NCBI RefSeq assembly: GCF_000412675.1
Contig: NC_021505.1
Span: forward strand, 4,210,501 to 4,274,500
Length of the DNA: 64,000 nucleotides
DNA from: Pseudomonas putida NBRC 14164
GTDB taxonomy: Bacteria > Pseudomonadota > Gammaproteobacteria > Pseudomonadales > Pseudomonadaceae
Direction: 5' to 3'
This document shows positions 53,617-62,335 of the stretch, in pieces. Within the stretch, counting starts at the first letter, position 1. Each line of letters starts with the position of its first letter. The notes beneath the pieces are model-generated. The model was given only the letters and a program-made list of their open reading frames with translations. It had not been told where the DNA came from and made no database searches. Both the position numbers and the translations under genes were made by a program.

Positions 53617-56007
53617 TCAGGCGGATTCCCCTTCCACCCGGTCCCGCCCGGCCTGCTTGGCTGTATAGACACCCGCATCAGCCCGCAACAGCAAGGCATC
53701 GGCGCCCTCCCCCGGCCGCCAGCCCGCCACTCCAAAACTTGCGGTCACCTGGCCCACGCCGTCCACCGGCACCGTGCGCACCCCTTGCCACAACTCAAGC
53801 GCCAGCAGCCGCGCCTGCTCGGCATCGCTGCCCGGGCACAACACCATGAATTCTTCCCCACCCAGCCGGCAGAACACATCAGTACGCCGCAAGCGCTGGC
53901 CAATACGCTGGCACAAGCTGCGCAACACCCGGTCACCCATGGCATGGCCGAAGCGGTCGTTGATGCATTTGAAGTGATCGATGTCGAGCATGATCACGGC
54001 CAACGCCAGGCCGTCGCGCTGGGCGCGCTCCAGTTCGGCCTTGAGCCGGTCCTGGAAGTAGCGGCGGTTATGGATGCCAGTCAGCGAGTCGGTGACCGAC
54101 AACGCACGCAATTCCTCCTCCACACCCTTGAGGTCGGAGATATCCGTCAGGTAGCCATGCCACAGGGTGCAGCCTTGCTCCCCCACCTCTGGCGTCGCTT
54201 CGCCACGGACCCAGCGCAGGCCGGCACGCGGCAGGCACACCCGGTATTCCTCGCGCCACGGCGCCAGGTGCTCGGCCGAGTAACGCACCGAGCGGCGCAC
54301 GCGGTCCAGGTCATCGGGGTGGATGCGCTCGAACACCAGCGTGGCATCCTCGCGCAATTGCTGCAGGTCCACTTCGTAGATGTCGTACAGGCCTTGGCTG
54401 GCATAGGGAAAGCACGAATGGCCGTTGGCATCCAGGCGATACTGGTAAATGCCCCCCGGCACCTCGGCACTGAGCTTTTCCAGCAGCCGGTCGCGGGCCG
54501 CCAGCGCCTCGTGTACCCGACGCCGCTCGGTGACATCAATGCAGATGGCCAGGTAGCCAACCCACAAACCCTGTTCATCCAGCATGGCGGTAACCAGCAT
54601 GTTGGCCACCAACTGGCTGCCATCGGCGCGCAACAAGGTCCATTCTCCGGGTTCAGCGCCATGCGCTTGCACCGTTTCGGCGAACATGGCCTGGCCACCG
54701 GCAATCGGGCGACCATAGCGCAGGCTCAGGGCATGGCCGCGCTGGCTCAGTTCCTCGGGCAGCACCAGGTTCTCAAGGCGCAACTGGCCGATCGCCTCGC
54801 TGGCCGGGTAGCCGAACATACGCTCTGCGCCGGCATTGAAGGTACCGACCACACCTTTGAGGTTGGTAGCGATGATTGCCACCTGGGTCGCCGCATCCAG
54901 CACGCTGCGCAGCTGGTTGTGAGTGCCGCGCAGCGACTGCTCGCTGACCCGCAGTTCGGCGGTGCGCTGCTCGACCAGGGCCAAGGCGCGTTGGCGCTGG
55001 CTGAACAGGCTGTAGAGCAAGGCACTGAGCAGCAGGCTCAACAACCCACCCAGCAGGACCACCGCCAGCACTGCCGACGAACGATTGGCCTGCACGAACG
55101 CCAGGCTCGGCAGGATGCTCAACTGGAAGTGGTGATCGGCCAGGTGCAACTGCTGATTGCTGGCCAGCGACAAGGGGGCGACCTGGTTCAGCGAATCGAA
55201 CATCACTTCCGGCCCCTGCAACCCGGACGGATCAACGATGCGCACCACCAGGTTGTCATCCGCCGCCACTGGCCGCCCATCACTGACCAGCTCGCGCATG
55301 CTCAGCAAGGCCGTCACATAACCTACTGCTGCGCCATGCGGATTAGCGTCGGAAAACACCGGCGCCACCAGCAGCAAGCCACGCGCGTACGATGGGATCT
55401 CGTACATGGCCAGGGGTTCGGACACCGCCATGCTGCCAGGCCCGAGTGCCCGTGCCAGGGCAGCCTGGGATGCAGCCTGGCCGGCAAGGTCCAGCCCATA
55501 GGGCAACCCTGGCATTTCACCAGATTGGGTATACAGCACAGGGAAGTAATGGTCGCGCAGCGGCGCAGGGCGCCATTGGCCTTGCGCGTCCTGGTCACGG
55601 ATCACATAGCCCGTGCCTGAATGCTCACTGGCATGGCGCTCGAACTCGGTGCGTTGCGCGGCTTCGATACGCGGCGCCCAAGCGTAGGCCAGGGTGCGCT
55701 GCAGCAATGGCCGGGCGTAACCGTCAAATTCGAGCGGGGTGACTTCGTTGGAAAAGCTGAAGAACCGCCGCAGGCCGTCCAGGCGCTGCTGCTGTTCATC
55801 AAAACGCTCGGCAATGCGGCTGAAGCGCTCGCTGGCCAGCAACTCGAAACGCTGGCGCAACTGCTGCTTGTAGAACGTCTGCGCGGCAAGCGCCAAGGCG
55901 GCCGTCAACAGGCCGCCCGCCACCAAAGCCACCAGCGCCACCGCCCAGGCGGACACCGCTTCTGTGCACAGGCCAAATAACCGCGCACGCACGCCACACT
56001 TTGACAT
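53617..56007 (-). CDS. CHASE-PAS-GGDEF diguanylate cyclase
   Basis: The 796-residue membrane protein begins with a membrane segment (about 15-40), then a CHASE-type extracytoplasmic sensor (about 60-300) and a second membrane segment (about 315-340). Two PAS/PAC regions follow (about 360-495 and 500-620), then a GGDEF domain with the active-site motif G716-GEEF-F720 (RLGGEEFMVL). R707-x-x-D710 lies five residues before the GGEEF, so the inhibitory I-site is present. No EAL domain is present. It should make c-di-GMP. The gene is convergent with dacB. Confidence 0.93.
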   Translation of the reverse strand: MSKCGVRARLFGLCTEAVSAWAVALVALVAGGLLTAALALAAQTFYKQQLRQRFELLASERFSRIAERFDEQQQRLDGLRRFFSFSNEVTPLEFDGYARPLLQRTLAYAWAPRIEAAQRTEFERHASEHSGTGYVIRDQDAQGQWRPAPLRDHYFPVLYTQSGEMPGLPYGLDLAGQAASQAALARALGPGSMAVSEPLAMYEIPSYARGLLLVAPVFSDANPHGAAVGYVTALLSMRELVSDGRPVAADDNLVVRIVDPSGLQGPEVMFDSLNQVAPLSLASNQQLHLADHHFQLSILPSLAFVQANRSSAVLAVVLLGGLLSLLLSALLYSLFSQRQRALALVEQRTAELRVSEQSLRGTHNQLRSVLDAATQVAIIATNLKGVVGTFNAGAERMFGYPASEAIGQLRLENLVLPEELSQRGHALSLRYGRPIAGGQAMFAETVQAHGAEPGEWTLLRADGSQLVANMLVTAMLDEQGLWVGYLAICIDVTERRRVHEALAARDRLLEKLSAEVPGGIYQYRLDANGHSCFPYASQGLYDIYEVDLQQLREDATLVFERIHPDDLDRVRRSVRYSAEHLAPWREEYRVCLPRAGLRWVRGEATPEVGEQGCTLWHGYLTDISDLKGVEEELRALSVTDSLTGIHNRRYFQDRLKAELERAQRDGLALAVIMLDIDHFKCINDRFGHAMGDRVLRSLCQRIGQRLRRTDVFCRLGGEEFMVLCPGSDAEQARLLALELWQGVRTVPVDGVGQVTASFGVAGWRPGEGADALLLRADAGVYTAKQAGRDRVEGESA

Positions 56008-56101
56008 ACACCCATCTCGTCACGTCAGCGTCCTGCGGATTATCTCGCCCTCCTCACATTTATAGCTATTGGCCATTAGCCGCGCAATGTACCTCGTCGG
56101 C

Positions 56102-58294
56102 TCAACGCAATTGCAGGCGCCAGGCGCGGTGGATCCGGTTGTTTCGGGCAAAGTCCGGGTCCAGCGTCTGGGCAGTGATTTCTTCCACGGCATAGCGCGC
56201 CATCAGGTGTTCGTCGAGCTGGAACTTGCGGAAGTTGTTGGAGAAATACAACACGCCATCCGGGGCCAGGCGAGCCATGGCCAGGTCCAGCAGCTGTACG
56301 TGGTCACGCTGCACATCGAACACGCCTTCCATGCGCTTGGAGTTGGAGAAGGTTGGCGGGTCGATGAAGATCAGGTCGTAGCTGTCGCGGTTAGCTTCCA
56401 GCCATGCCATCACATCACCCTGCTCCAGGCGGTTGCGCTCGGAAAAGCCATTGAGCGCCAGGTTGCGCCGCGCCCAGTCGAGGTAGGTTTTCGACAAATC
56501 GACGCTGGTGGTGCTGCGTGCGCCGCCCTTGGCCGCATGCACGGAAGCCGTGGCGGTGTAGCAGAACAGGTTGAGGAAGCGCTTGCCGGCAGCCTCGCGC
56601 TGGATACGCATGCGCATCGGGCGGTGGTCAAGGAACAGCCCGGTGTCGAGGTAGTCGGTGAGGTTGACCAGCAGCTTGACGCCACCTTCGTTCACCTCCT
56701 GGAAGCGGCCCTCGGTGGCCTGGCGCTCGTACTGCCGGGTGCCGCTCTGCCGCTCGCGGCGCTTGAGCACTACACGCTGCGGCGAAATACCCAGTGCCTG
56801 GGGGATGGCTGCCAGGGCATCGAGCAGGCGCGATTGAGCCTTCTCCGGGTCGATCGAACGTGGCGCGGCGTACTCCTGCACATGCACCCAGTCGTGGTAC
56901 AGGTCGACCGCCAGGGCGTACTCGGGCATGTCGGCATCGTACAGGCGGTAGCAGTCAACCTGCTCGCGGCGGGCCCACTTGCCCAGTTGCTTGAGGTTCT
57001 TCTGCAGGCGGTTGGCAAACATCTGCGCGCCTTCCGACAGGCGCGCCGGCTCACTGGCTACCGGCGCTTGCTCACGGATTTCGGCGTTGTCAGCCTGCGC
57101 TTCGCGGCGCTCACCGGTCACGAACTGGTCGGGCTGCACCTTGAACAGCAGCAGCTTGCACGGCAAGGCGCCGTTCCAGAACGCGTACTGCTTGTGGCTG
57201 CGAATACCCATGCGCTTGCCCAGCTGCGGCGCGCCGGTGAACACCGCCGCCTCCCAGCCCATGCAGGCCTGGCGCAGGCGCTCGCCCAGGTTCTGGTAGA
57301 GGTACAGCAGGCTGGCTTCGTCACCCAGGCGCTCGCCATAGGGCGGGTTGCTGATGACCAGGCCTTTCTGGTTCTGGTCCGGGCGTGGCTCGAAGGTACT
57401 GACCTCGCCCTGATAGATTTTCACCCAGTCGCCCAGACCGGCGCGCTCGACGTTGTTGCGGCCCGGCTGGATCAGCCGCGGGTCGGCTTCGTAACCGCGG
57501 ATCCACAGCGGTGGCTTGGCCAGGCCGGCCTGCGCCCGGGCCTGCGCCTCATCGTGTACCTTGCGCCACAGCGCCGGCACGTGGCCGAGCCAGGCACTGA
57601 AACCCCAACGTTCACGCTTGAGGTTGGGCGCGATATCGGCAGCGATCATCGCCGCTTCGACCAGGAAGGTACCCACACCACACATCGGGTCGGCGAGTGC
57701 GCCACCTTCGGCGGCAATGCGCGGCCAGCCCGAGCGGATCAGCACTGCTGCCGCCAGGTTTTCCTTCAGCGGCGCAGCACCTTGCTGCAGGCGATAGCCG
57801 CGCTGGTGCAGGCTGTGGCCGGACAGGTCGAGGGAAAGAATGGCCTCGCCACGGTCCAGGCGCAGGTGCACACGCACGTCAGGGTCGATCTTTTCCACCG
57901 ACGGGCGCAGGCCTTCGCGGTTGCGCAGCTTGTCGACGATCGCATCCTTGACCTTCAGCGCACCGAAGTGGGTGTTGTCGATGCCCGAGCCATGGCCGCT
58001 GAACTCCACCGCGAGGGTGCCGTCGGCTGCCAGGTGGTCGGCCCAGTCAACCGCGTTGACGCCGTCATACAGGTCGTCGGCGTTCTTCATGGAGAAGCGC
58101 TTGAGCACCAGCAGCACCCGGTTGGCCAGGCGCGACCATACGCACAGGCGGTAGGCGGTTTCCATGTCGGCGGCGCCGCGAATGGCCGAGGTGTGCTCAC
58201 GCACCTCGTCAAGGCCAAGGCCCTTGGCCTCTTCGGCAAGCAGGCTTTCGAGGCCTTTGGGGCAGGTGAGGTAGAGTTCGAAACGGTCCGACAT
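56102..58294 (-). CDS. rlmKL: 23S rRNA G2445/G2069 methyltransferase RlmKL
   Basis: The 730-residue fused enzyme has an N-terminal THUMP domain (about 1-170), an RlmL methyltransferase domain with the N2-G2445 motif ISNPPYGERLGD, and a C-terminal RlmK domain with SAM-binding FLNLFCYTATASVHAAKGGA and the motif FIDPPTFSNSKR for N7-G2069. Length is close to E. coli RlmL (702). The start MSDRFELYLTCPKG was chosen over a longer frame. It is divergent from rmf, so both ribosome genes share the 561-base spacer. Confidence 0.95.
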   Translation of the reverse strand: MSDRFELYLTCPKGLESLLAEEAKGLGLDEVREHTSAIRGAADMETAYRLCVWSRLANRVLLVLKRFSMKNADDLYDGVNAVDWADHLAADGTLAVEFSGHGSGIDNTHFGALKVKDAIVDKLRNREGLRPSVEKIDPDVRVHLRLDRGEAILSLDLSGHSLHQRGYRLQQGAAPLKENLAAAVLIRSGWPRIAAEGGALADPMCGVGTFLVEAAMIAADIAPNLKRERWGFSAWLGHVPALWRKVHDEAQARAQAGLAKPPLWIRGYEADPRLIQPGRNNVERAGLGDWVKIYQGEVSTFEPRPDQNQKGLVISNPPYGERLGDEASLLYLYQNLGERLRQACMGWEAAVFTGAPQLGKRMGIRSHKQYAFWNGALPCKLLLFKVQPDQFVTGERREAQADNAEIREQAPVASEPARLSEGAQMFANRLQKNLKQLGKWARREQVDCYRLYDADMPEYALAVDLYHDWVHVQEYAAPRSIDPEKAQSRLLDALAAIPQALGISPQRVVLKRRERQSGTRQYERQATEGRFQEVNEGGVKLLVNLTDYLDTGLFLDHRPMRMRIQREAAGKRFLNLFCYTATASVHAAKGGARSTTSVDLSKTYLDWARRNLALNGFSERNRLEQGDVMAWLEANRDSYDLIFIDPPTFSNSKRMEGVFDVQRDHVQLLDLAMARLAPDGVLYFSNNFRKFQLDEHLMARYAVEEITAQTLDPDFARNNRIHRAWRLQLR

Positions 58295-58577
58295 GAGTAT
58301 TCCAGAGCCTTGGGCTATTTGACTGACGAGGCGACGCATCGCCACGCGATGTTTGCCCGCATGCCTTTCCAGCAGGCGTGCGGGTGGCCGTTTCTGGCAC
58401 ATAAGCGTGCCGCGAAGGGCCGGGCCGCCTGACCGATCTGCGCTCGGCCAAGTGGCAAAGACAGCTTAGATCATCAGGCAGTACAAAAAATTCTGGCGAT
58501 GGAGGGGCCTGTGTGACCCTTCGTCGCATTTCAAATTATTTCTGTCACCCGCGAGCAACGCTGGCGAAATGACGTCA

Positions 58578-58599
58578 ATGATCAGCAAACCCTGATCAT
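58578..58599. promoter_or_regulatory. Perfect palindrome ATGATCAG-N6-CTGATCAT
   Basis: Eight-base arms (58578-58585 and 58592-58599) with a six-base spacer CAAACC form a perfect dyad. It lies 277 bases upstream of rmf and 284 bases upstream of rlmKL. It looks like a dimeric repressor site, but the owner is unknown. Confidence 0.45.
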
Positions 58600-58720
58600 A
58601 GCGGGCTAAACCTCAAATAAGGTTAAGTCGCATTTATTTACTTATCCCCTGACCCTATGAAAGGTTACGTGCTTATGACAAATCGATCATTCACACCGTG
58701 ACTCGCATTCGTTAGAACTG

Positions 58721-58850
58721 GTCTCAGGCCGCTTCGCAACGAGGCGGCACTTTCAGCTCGCCACGCCGGCAGCGAGCGCAAACCGGCAGAAAGACTCTGC
58801 CCGGCCTCAGAGAGGCCGACGGGACATTACAGTCAACAAGTGAGGGCAAC
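58721..58850 (+). ncRNA. rmf-type 5' leader RNA with pseudoknot
   Basis: The leader of rmf holds four structures. GCCGCTTCG (58728-58736) pairs with CGAGGCGGC (58740-58748). GCTCGC (58756-58761) pairs with GCGAGC (58772-58777). GCCGG in the loop of the latter (58765-58769) can pair with CCGGC (58783-58787), a pseudoknot. GGCCTC (58803-58808) pairs with GAGGCC (58812-58817). A conserved rmf RNA motif upstream of rmf is known in Pseudomonas; I assign this region to it by position and structure, not by alignment. Confidence 0.6.
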
Positions 58851-58855
58851 ACCCT

Positions 58856-59071
58856 ATGAGAAGACTTAAGCGTGATCCGTTGGAAAGAGCATATTCACGT
58901 GGCTACCAATACGGGGTCACCGGCAAATCCCGCGAACTTTGCCCCTTCAATCTTCCTTCTGTTCGCCAAGCCTGGATCAACGGCTGGCGCGAAGGTCGCG
59001 GTGATAACTGGGACGGAATGACTGGCACCGCTGGCATCCATAGACTCAACGAAAATCACGCCGTTGGCTGA
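58856..59071 (+). CDS. rmf: Ribosome modulation factor
   Basis: The 71-residue basic protein matches RMF (RDPLERAYSRGYQYGVTGKS, LPSVRQAWINGWREGRGDNW). RMF dimerises 70S ribosomes into 100S particles in stationary phase. The length is slightly above E. coli RMF (55) because of a longer C-terminus, as in other pseudomonads. GAGGG lies 11 bases before the ATG. Expression is likely modulated by the leader RNA. Confidence 0.96.
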   Translation: MRRLKRDPLERAYSRGYQYGVTGKSRELCPFNLPSVRQAWINGWREGRGDNWDGMTGTAGIHRLNENHAVG

Positions 59072-59132
59072 TCGAGGACACTGAATTCGATTTACCATGC
59101 ACGCCCCATCCGGGCGGCGGGCGAAGGCCCAG

Positions 59133-59158
59133 GGGCCCCTTGAAGGGGCCCTTTTTTT
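59133..59158 (+). terminator. Intrinsic terminator after rmf
   Basis: GGGCCCCT (59133-59140) and AGGGGCCC (59144-59151) form an 8-bp stem with loop TGA, followed by seven T residues (59152-59158). Confidence 0.95.
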
Positions 59159-59167
59159 GCCTGTCGA

Positions 59168-60193
59168 TCAAACCCGTGGCATTGCCGCGATAGCGTCCAC
59201 CGCCTCGCGGATCAGTGCCGGGCCTTTATAAATGAAGCCCGAGTAGATCTGCACCAGGCTCGCCCCGGCGGCGATTTTCTCGGCAGCGTGGCGGCCTTCG
59301 GTAATGCCACCGGCAGCAATGATCGGCAGCTTGCCGCCCAGCTCGCCTGCCAGCACCTTGACGATGTGGGTGCTCTTTTCCAGCACCGGCGCGCCCGACA
59401 GGCCGCCCGCCTCGCCACCGTACGGCAGCCCCTCGACACCTTCACGACCCAGCGTGGTGTTGGTGGCAATTACCGCATCCATACCCGATTCCATCAGCGC
59501 GGCTGCGACCAGTGCGGTTTCTTCGTCGCTCATGTCCGGGGCAATCTTGATGGCCAGCGGCACGCGCTTGCCATGGGTAGCGGCCAGTTGCTCACGGCGC
59601 ACGGCCAGGGCATCGAGCAGCTGCTTCAGCGAATCACCAAACTGCAGGCTGCGCAGGCCCGGGGTGTTCGGCGAACTGACGTTGACGGTGATGTAGCTGG
59701 CGGCGGTGTACACCTTGTCCAGGCAGATCAGGTAGTCATCGACGGCACGCTCGACCGGGGTGTCGAAGTTCTTGCCGATGTTGATGCCCAGCACACCGCT
59801 GTAGCGCGAGGCTCGTACCCGGTCGAGCAGGTTATCGACACCCAGGTTGTTGAAGCCCATGCGGTTGATGATGGCCGTGGCCTCCGGCAGGCGGAACAGC
59901 CGTGGCTTGGGGTTGCCCGGCTGCGGGCGCGGGGTGACGGTGCCAATCTCGACAAAGCCGAAGCCCAGCTGGGCAAAACCGTCGATGGCCGCGCCGTTCT
60001 TGTCCAGGCCGGCAGCCAGGCCCACCGGGTTGGCGAAGTTCAAGCCCATGACCGAAACCGGCAAGGCCGCAGGCTGCTTGCACAGCATGCCGTTGAGGCC
60101 AAGGCGGCCACCGGCACCGATCAGGTCCAGGGACAGGTCGTGGGAAGTTTCCGGAGAAAGCTTGAACAGCAGCTGGCGGGCCAGGGTATACAT
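59168..60193 (-). CDS. pyrD: Dihydroorotate dehydrogenase (quinone), class 2
   Basis: The 341-residue flavoenzyme oxidises dihydroorotate to orotate in pyrimidine synthesis and passes electrons to the quinone pool at the inner membrane. The N-terminal helical extension (MYTLARQLLFKLSPETSHDL) marks class 2. FMN and substrate motifs include VMGLNFANPVGLAAGLDKNG and VNVSSPNTPGLRSLQ. The start was set at MYTLARQ from the conserved family N-terminus. The gene is convergent with rmf and divergent from nasS. Confidence 0.96.
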   Translation of the reverse strand: MYTLARQLLFKLSPETSHDLSLDLIGAGGRLGLNGMLCKQPAALPVSVMGLNFANPVGLAAGLDKNGAAIDGFAQLGFGFVEIGTVTPRPQPGNPKPRLFRLPEATAIINRMGFNNLGVDNLLDRVRASRYSGVLGINIGKNFDTPVERAVDDYLICLDKVYTAASYITVNVSSPNTPGLRSLQFGDSLKQLLDALAVRREQLAATHGKRVPLAIKIAPDMSDEETALVAAALMESGMDAVIATNTTLGREGVEGLPYGGEAGGLSGAPVLEKSTHIVKVLAGELGGKLPIIAAGGITEGRHAAEKIAAGASLVQIYSGFIYKGPALIREAVDAIAAMPRV

Positions 60194-60280
60194 GGGCGGG
60201 CAAGACTCGGGGTGAGTGAGGGGGCGATTATAGCCACCGTGGCGCTGACAGGACAGTAAATCATGGGGCCACTGCAGGCC

Positions 60281-60296
60281 TGGCACATCGGTTGCA
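60281..60296 (+). promoter_or_regulatory. Sigma-54 promoter of nasST
   Basis: TGGCACATCGGTTGCA matches the sigma-54 -24/-12 consensus (TGGCAC, N5, TTGCA) exactly. It points toward nasS, 43 bases before its start, giving a predicted transcript start near 60308. Sigma-54 control fits a nitrogen assimilation regulator. Confidence 0.85.
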
Positions 60297-60338
60297 CCGG
60301 TTTGGCCCACAGCCTAACCAGTACAGGCGAGGAACCTT

Positions 60339-61553
60339 GTGAACACTGCACCCCGAGCAACGCCCCTGGCCTGGGTCAACGGCAGCGATGCGCCCGAGAA
60401 GCCTAGCCTGAACATCGGCTACATGGCCCTGACCGACTGCGCCTCGGTGGTGGTCGCGGCCACCCAGGGCTTCGCCCAGCAACACGGCCTTACCCTCAAC
60501 CTCAAGCGCCAGGGCTCTTGGGCGGGGCTGCGCGACAAGCTGGTCAGCGGCGAACTGGACGCCGCGCACTGCCTGTATGGCCTGGTCTACGCCGTGCATC
60601 TTGGTATTGGCGGCGTACCGGCCAGTGACATGGCGGTGCTCATGGGGCTGAACCAGAACGCCCAGGCCATCAACCTGTCCCCGGCCCTGCAGCGCAAAGG
60701 CGTGACCAACCCTGAAGCACTGGCGCGATTGGTGCACCAGCATGGCGCGCGCCTTACCTTCGCCCAGACATTCCCCACCGGCACCCACGCTATGTGGCTG
60801 TATTACTGGCTGGCCAGCCAGGGCATCCACCCACTGCGCGACGTCGACAGCGTGGTGGTGCCGCCGGCACAAATGGCCGCACATATCCAGGCCGGGCGCA
60901 TCGACGGCTTTTGCGTGGGCGAGCCCTGGGCCGCCGATGCGGTTGCCAAGGGCCAAGGCTTCACCCTCGCCACCAGCCAGTCGATCTGGCCGGACCACCC
61001 GGAAAAAGTCCTGGCCTGTGCCCGCGCCTTTTCCGAGCAGTACCCCAACAGCGCCCGCGCCTTGATCAAGGCAATCCTCGCCGCCAGCCGGTTCATCGAG
61101 CAAAGCCCGGAAAACCGCCGCAGCACCGCGCAACTGCTCAGCGGCAGCGCCTACCTGGACACGCCGCTGGAGAGTATCGAGCCACGCCTGCTCGGCCACT
61201 ACCAGGATGGCCTGGGCAACCACTGGCAAGACCGGCATGCCCTGCGCCTGTTCGACCATGGCCGGGCCAACCTGCCGTATCTGTCTGACGGCATGTGGTT
61301 CATGACCCAGTTCCGCCGCTGGGGCCTGCTGCGCGAAGACCCCGAATACCTCGGCGTGGCCCGCCAGGTACAACAACTGGCACTGTATAGCGAGGCGGCG
61401 CAAAGCCTTGGCGTAGCGTGCCCTTCGCTGCCGATGCGCAGCAGCCTGCTGATTGACGGCAGCTGCTGGGACGGCAGCGACCCCTACGGATACGCCCGCA
61501 GTTTCAGCCTGCATGCACTGGGCGAATTGCCCGGTGCCCGTGTCGGCGCGTGA
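60339..61553 (+). CDS. nasS: Nitrate sensor NasS (NrtA-like, cytoplasmic)
   Basis: The 404-residue protein is of the periplasmic nitrate-binding NrtA family but has no signal peptide, which is the hallmark of NasS. NasS binds nitrate or nitrite and holds NasT inactive in its absence. Conserved segments include LNIGYMALTDCASVVVAATQ and VGEPWAADAVAKGQGF. The start is GTG at 60339 with GAGGA just before it. nasT follows 10 bases downstream, and a sigma-54 promoter lies upstream. Confidence 0.93.
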   Translation: MNTAPRATPLAWVNGSDAPEKPSLNIGYMALTDCASVVVAATQGFAQQHGLTLNLKRQGSWAGLRDKLVSGELDAAHCLYGLVYAVHLGIGGVPASDMAVLMGLNQNAQAINLSPALQRKGVTNPEALARLVHQHGARLTFAQTFPTGTHAMWLYYWLASQGIHPLRDVDSVVVPPAQMAAHIQAGRIDGFCVGEPWAADAVAKGQGFTLATSQSIWPDHPEKVLACARAFSEQYPNSARALIKAILAASRFIEQSPENRRSTAQLLSGSAYLDTPLESIEPRLLGHYQDGLGNHWQDRHALRLFDHGRANLPYLSDGMWFMTQFRRWGLLREDPEYLGVARQVQQLALYSEAAQSLGVACPSLPMRSSLLIDGSCWDGSDPYGYARSFSLHALGELPGARVGA

Positions 61554-61563
61554 GGGGACCAAC

Positions 61564-62139
61564 ATGTTGCGCATCCTGCTGATTGACGACACCCAGCACA
61601 AACTCGGCCGCCTCAAGGCGGCGTTGATAGAGGCGGGCTTCGAGGTCACCGAAGCCCCGGGCTTGACCATCGACCTGCCCGCCTGCGTCGAAACGGTGCG
61701 CCCGGATGTAGTGCTGATCGACACCGACTCACCTGACCGTGATGTGATGGAACAGGTGGTGTTGGTCAGCCGTGACCAGCCGCGCCCCATCGTGCTGTTC
61801 ACTGACGAGCATGACCCTGGGGTGATGCGCCAGGCGATCCAGGCGGGGGTCAGTGCCTACATTGTCGAAGGCATCCATGCTGCCCGGCTGCAGCCGATTC
61901 TGGATGTGGCCATGGCCCGTTTCGAAAGCGACCAGGCACTGAAGGCGCAGTTGGTGGCACGCGACCAGCAACTGGCCGAACGCAAACGCATCGAGCAGGC
62001 CAAAGGTTTACTGATGAAAATGAAAGACTGCAACGAAGAACAGGCCTACACCCTGATGCGCCGCCAGGCCATGAGCCGACAGCAGAAGCTGATCCAGGTG
62101 GCAGAGCAGATCATTGCCATGCACGAGATGCTCGGCTAG
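61564..62139 (+). CDS. nasT: Nitrate-responsive antiterminator NasT (ANTAR protein)
   Basis: The 191-residue protein has a receiver-like domain (about 1-120; MLRILLIDDTQHKLGRL, D53 in LIDTDSPD) and a C-terminal ANTAR RNA-binding domain (about 130-190; RKRIEQAKGLLMKMKD, EEQAYTLMRRQAM). Released by NasS when nitrate is present, it binds a two-hairpin target in leader RNA and prevents termination. Exactly such a leader follows, 62217-62302. GAGGGGA precedes the ATG. Confidence 0.95.
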   Translation: MLRILLIDDTQHKLGRLKAALIEAGFEVTEAPGLTIDLPACVETVRPDVVLIDTDSPDRDVMEQVVLVSRDQPRPIVLFTDEHDPGVMRQAIQAGVSAYIVEGIHAARLQPILDVAMARFESDQALKAQLVARDQQLAERKRIEQAKGLLMKMKDCNEEQAYTLMRRQAMSRQQKLIQVAEQIIAMHEMLG

Positions 62140-62186
62140 CAGCGCAGGCCGCTCCCACAAAGTCCGCTCTGCTCGATATTCCGAAT

Positions 62187-62202
62187 TGGCCCGGCTCTTG
62201 CT
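62187..62202 (+). promoter_or_regulatory. Sigma-54 promoter of the nitrate transporter
   Basis: TGGCCCGGCTCTTGCT fits the sigma-54 consensus with correct spacing between GG and GC. The predicted start point, about 62213, lies 4 bases before the first ANTAR hairpin, so the transcript would begin with the leader structure. Confidence 0.8.
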
Positions 62203-62216
62203 GATGTATTTACACC

Positions 62217-62302
62217 GGTAGCCAACGGCGGTTGCCCCACTTAAATCCCGACAAAGACGTCGCTCTCCCCTCCACCTTCCTGGAGTGGGTAGCGGCGTCT
62301 TT
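62217..62302 (+). promoter_or_regulatory. ANTAR (NasT) antitermination leader with overlapping terminator
   Basis: Hairpin P1: GGTAGCC (62217-62223), hexaloop AACGGC, GGTTGCC (62230-62236), a 7-bp stem with two G-U pairs. Hairpin P2: CGAC (62249-62252), hexaloop AAAGAC, GTCG (62259-62262). Both loops have A at position 1 and G at position 4, the ANTAR-RNA signature. The terminator uses AAAGACGTCGCT (62253-62264) paired with AGCGGCGTCTTT (62291-62302), with an inner CTCCA/TGGAG stem. The terminator therefore consumes the loop and 3' arm of P2, and the two cannot coexist. A U tract follows (62300-62304). NasT bound to P1-P2 should prevent termination. Confidence 0.88.
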
Positions 62303-62335
62303 TTCGTTCCGTTGCATTGCCGAGTGAGGTGTTCG

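Larger units (their letters stand above)
58295..58855. other. Divergent spacer rlmKL / rmf
   Basis: This 561-base region has no gene. It holds a 22-bp palindrome (58578-58599), an AT-rich promoter area (about 58610-58700) and the rmf RNA leader (58721-58850). Confidence 0.6.
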
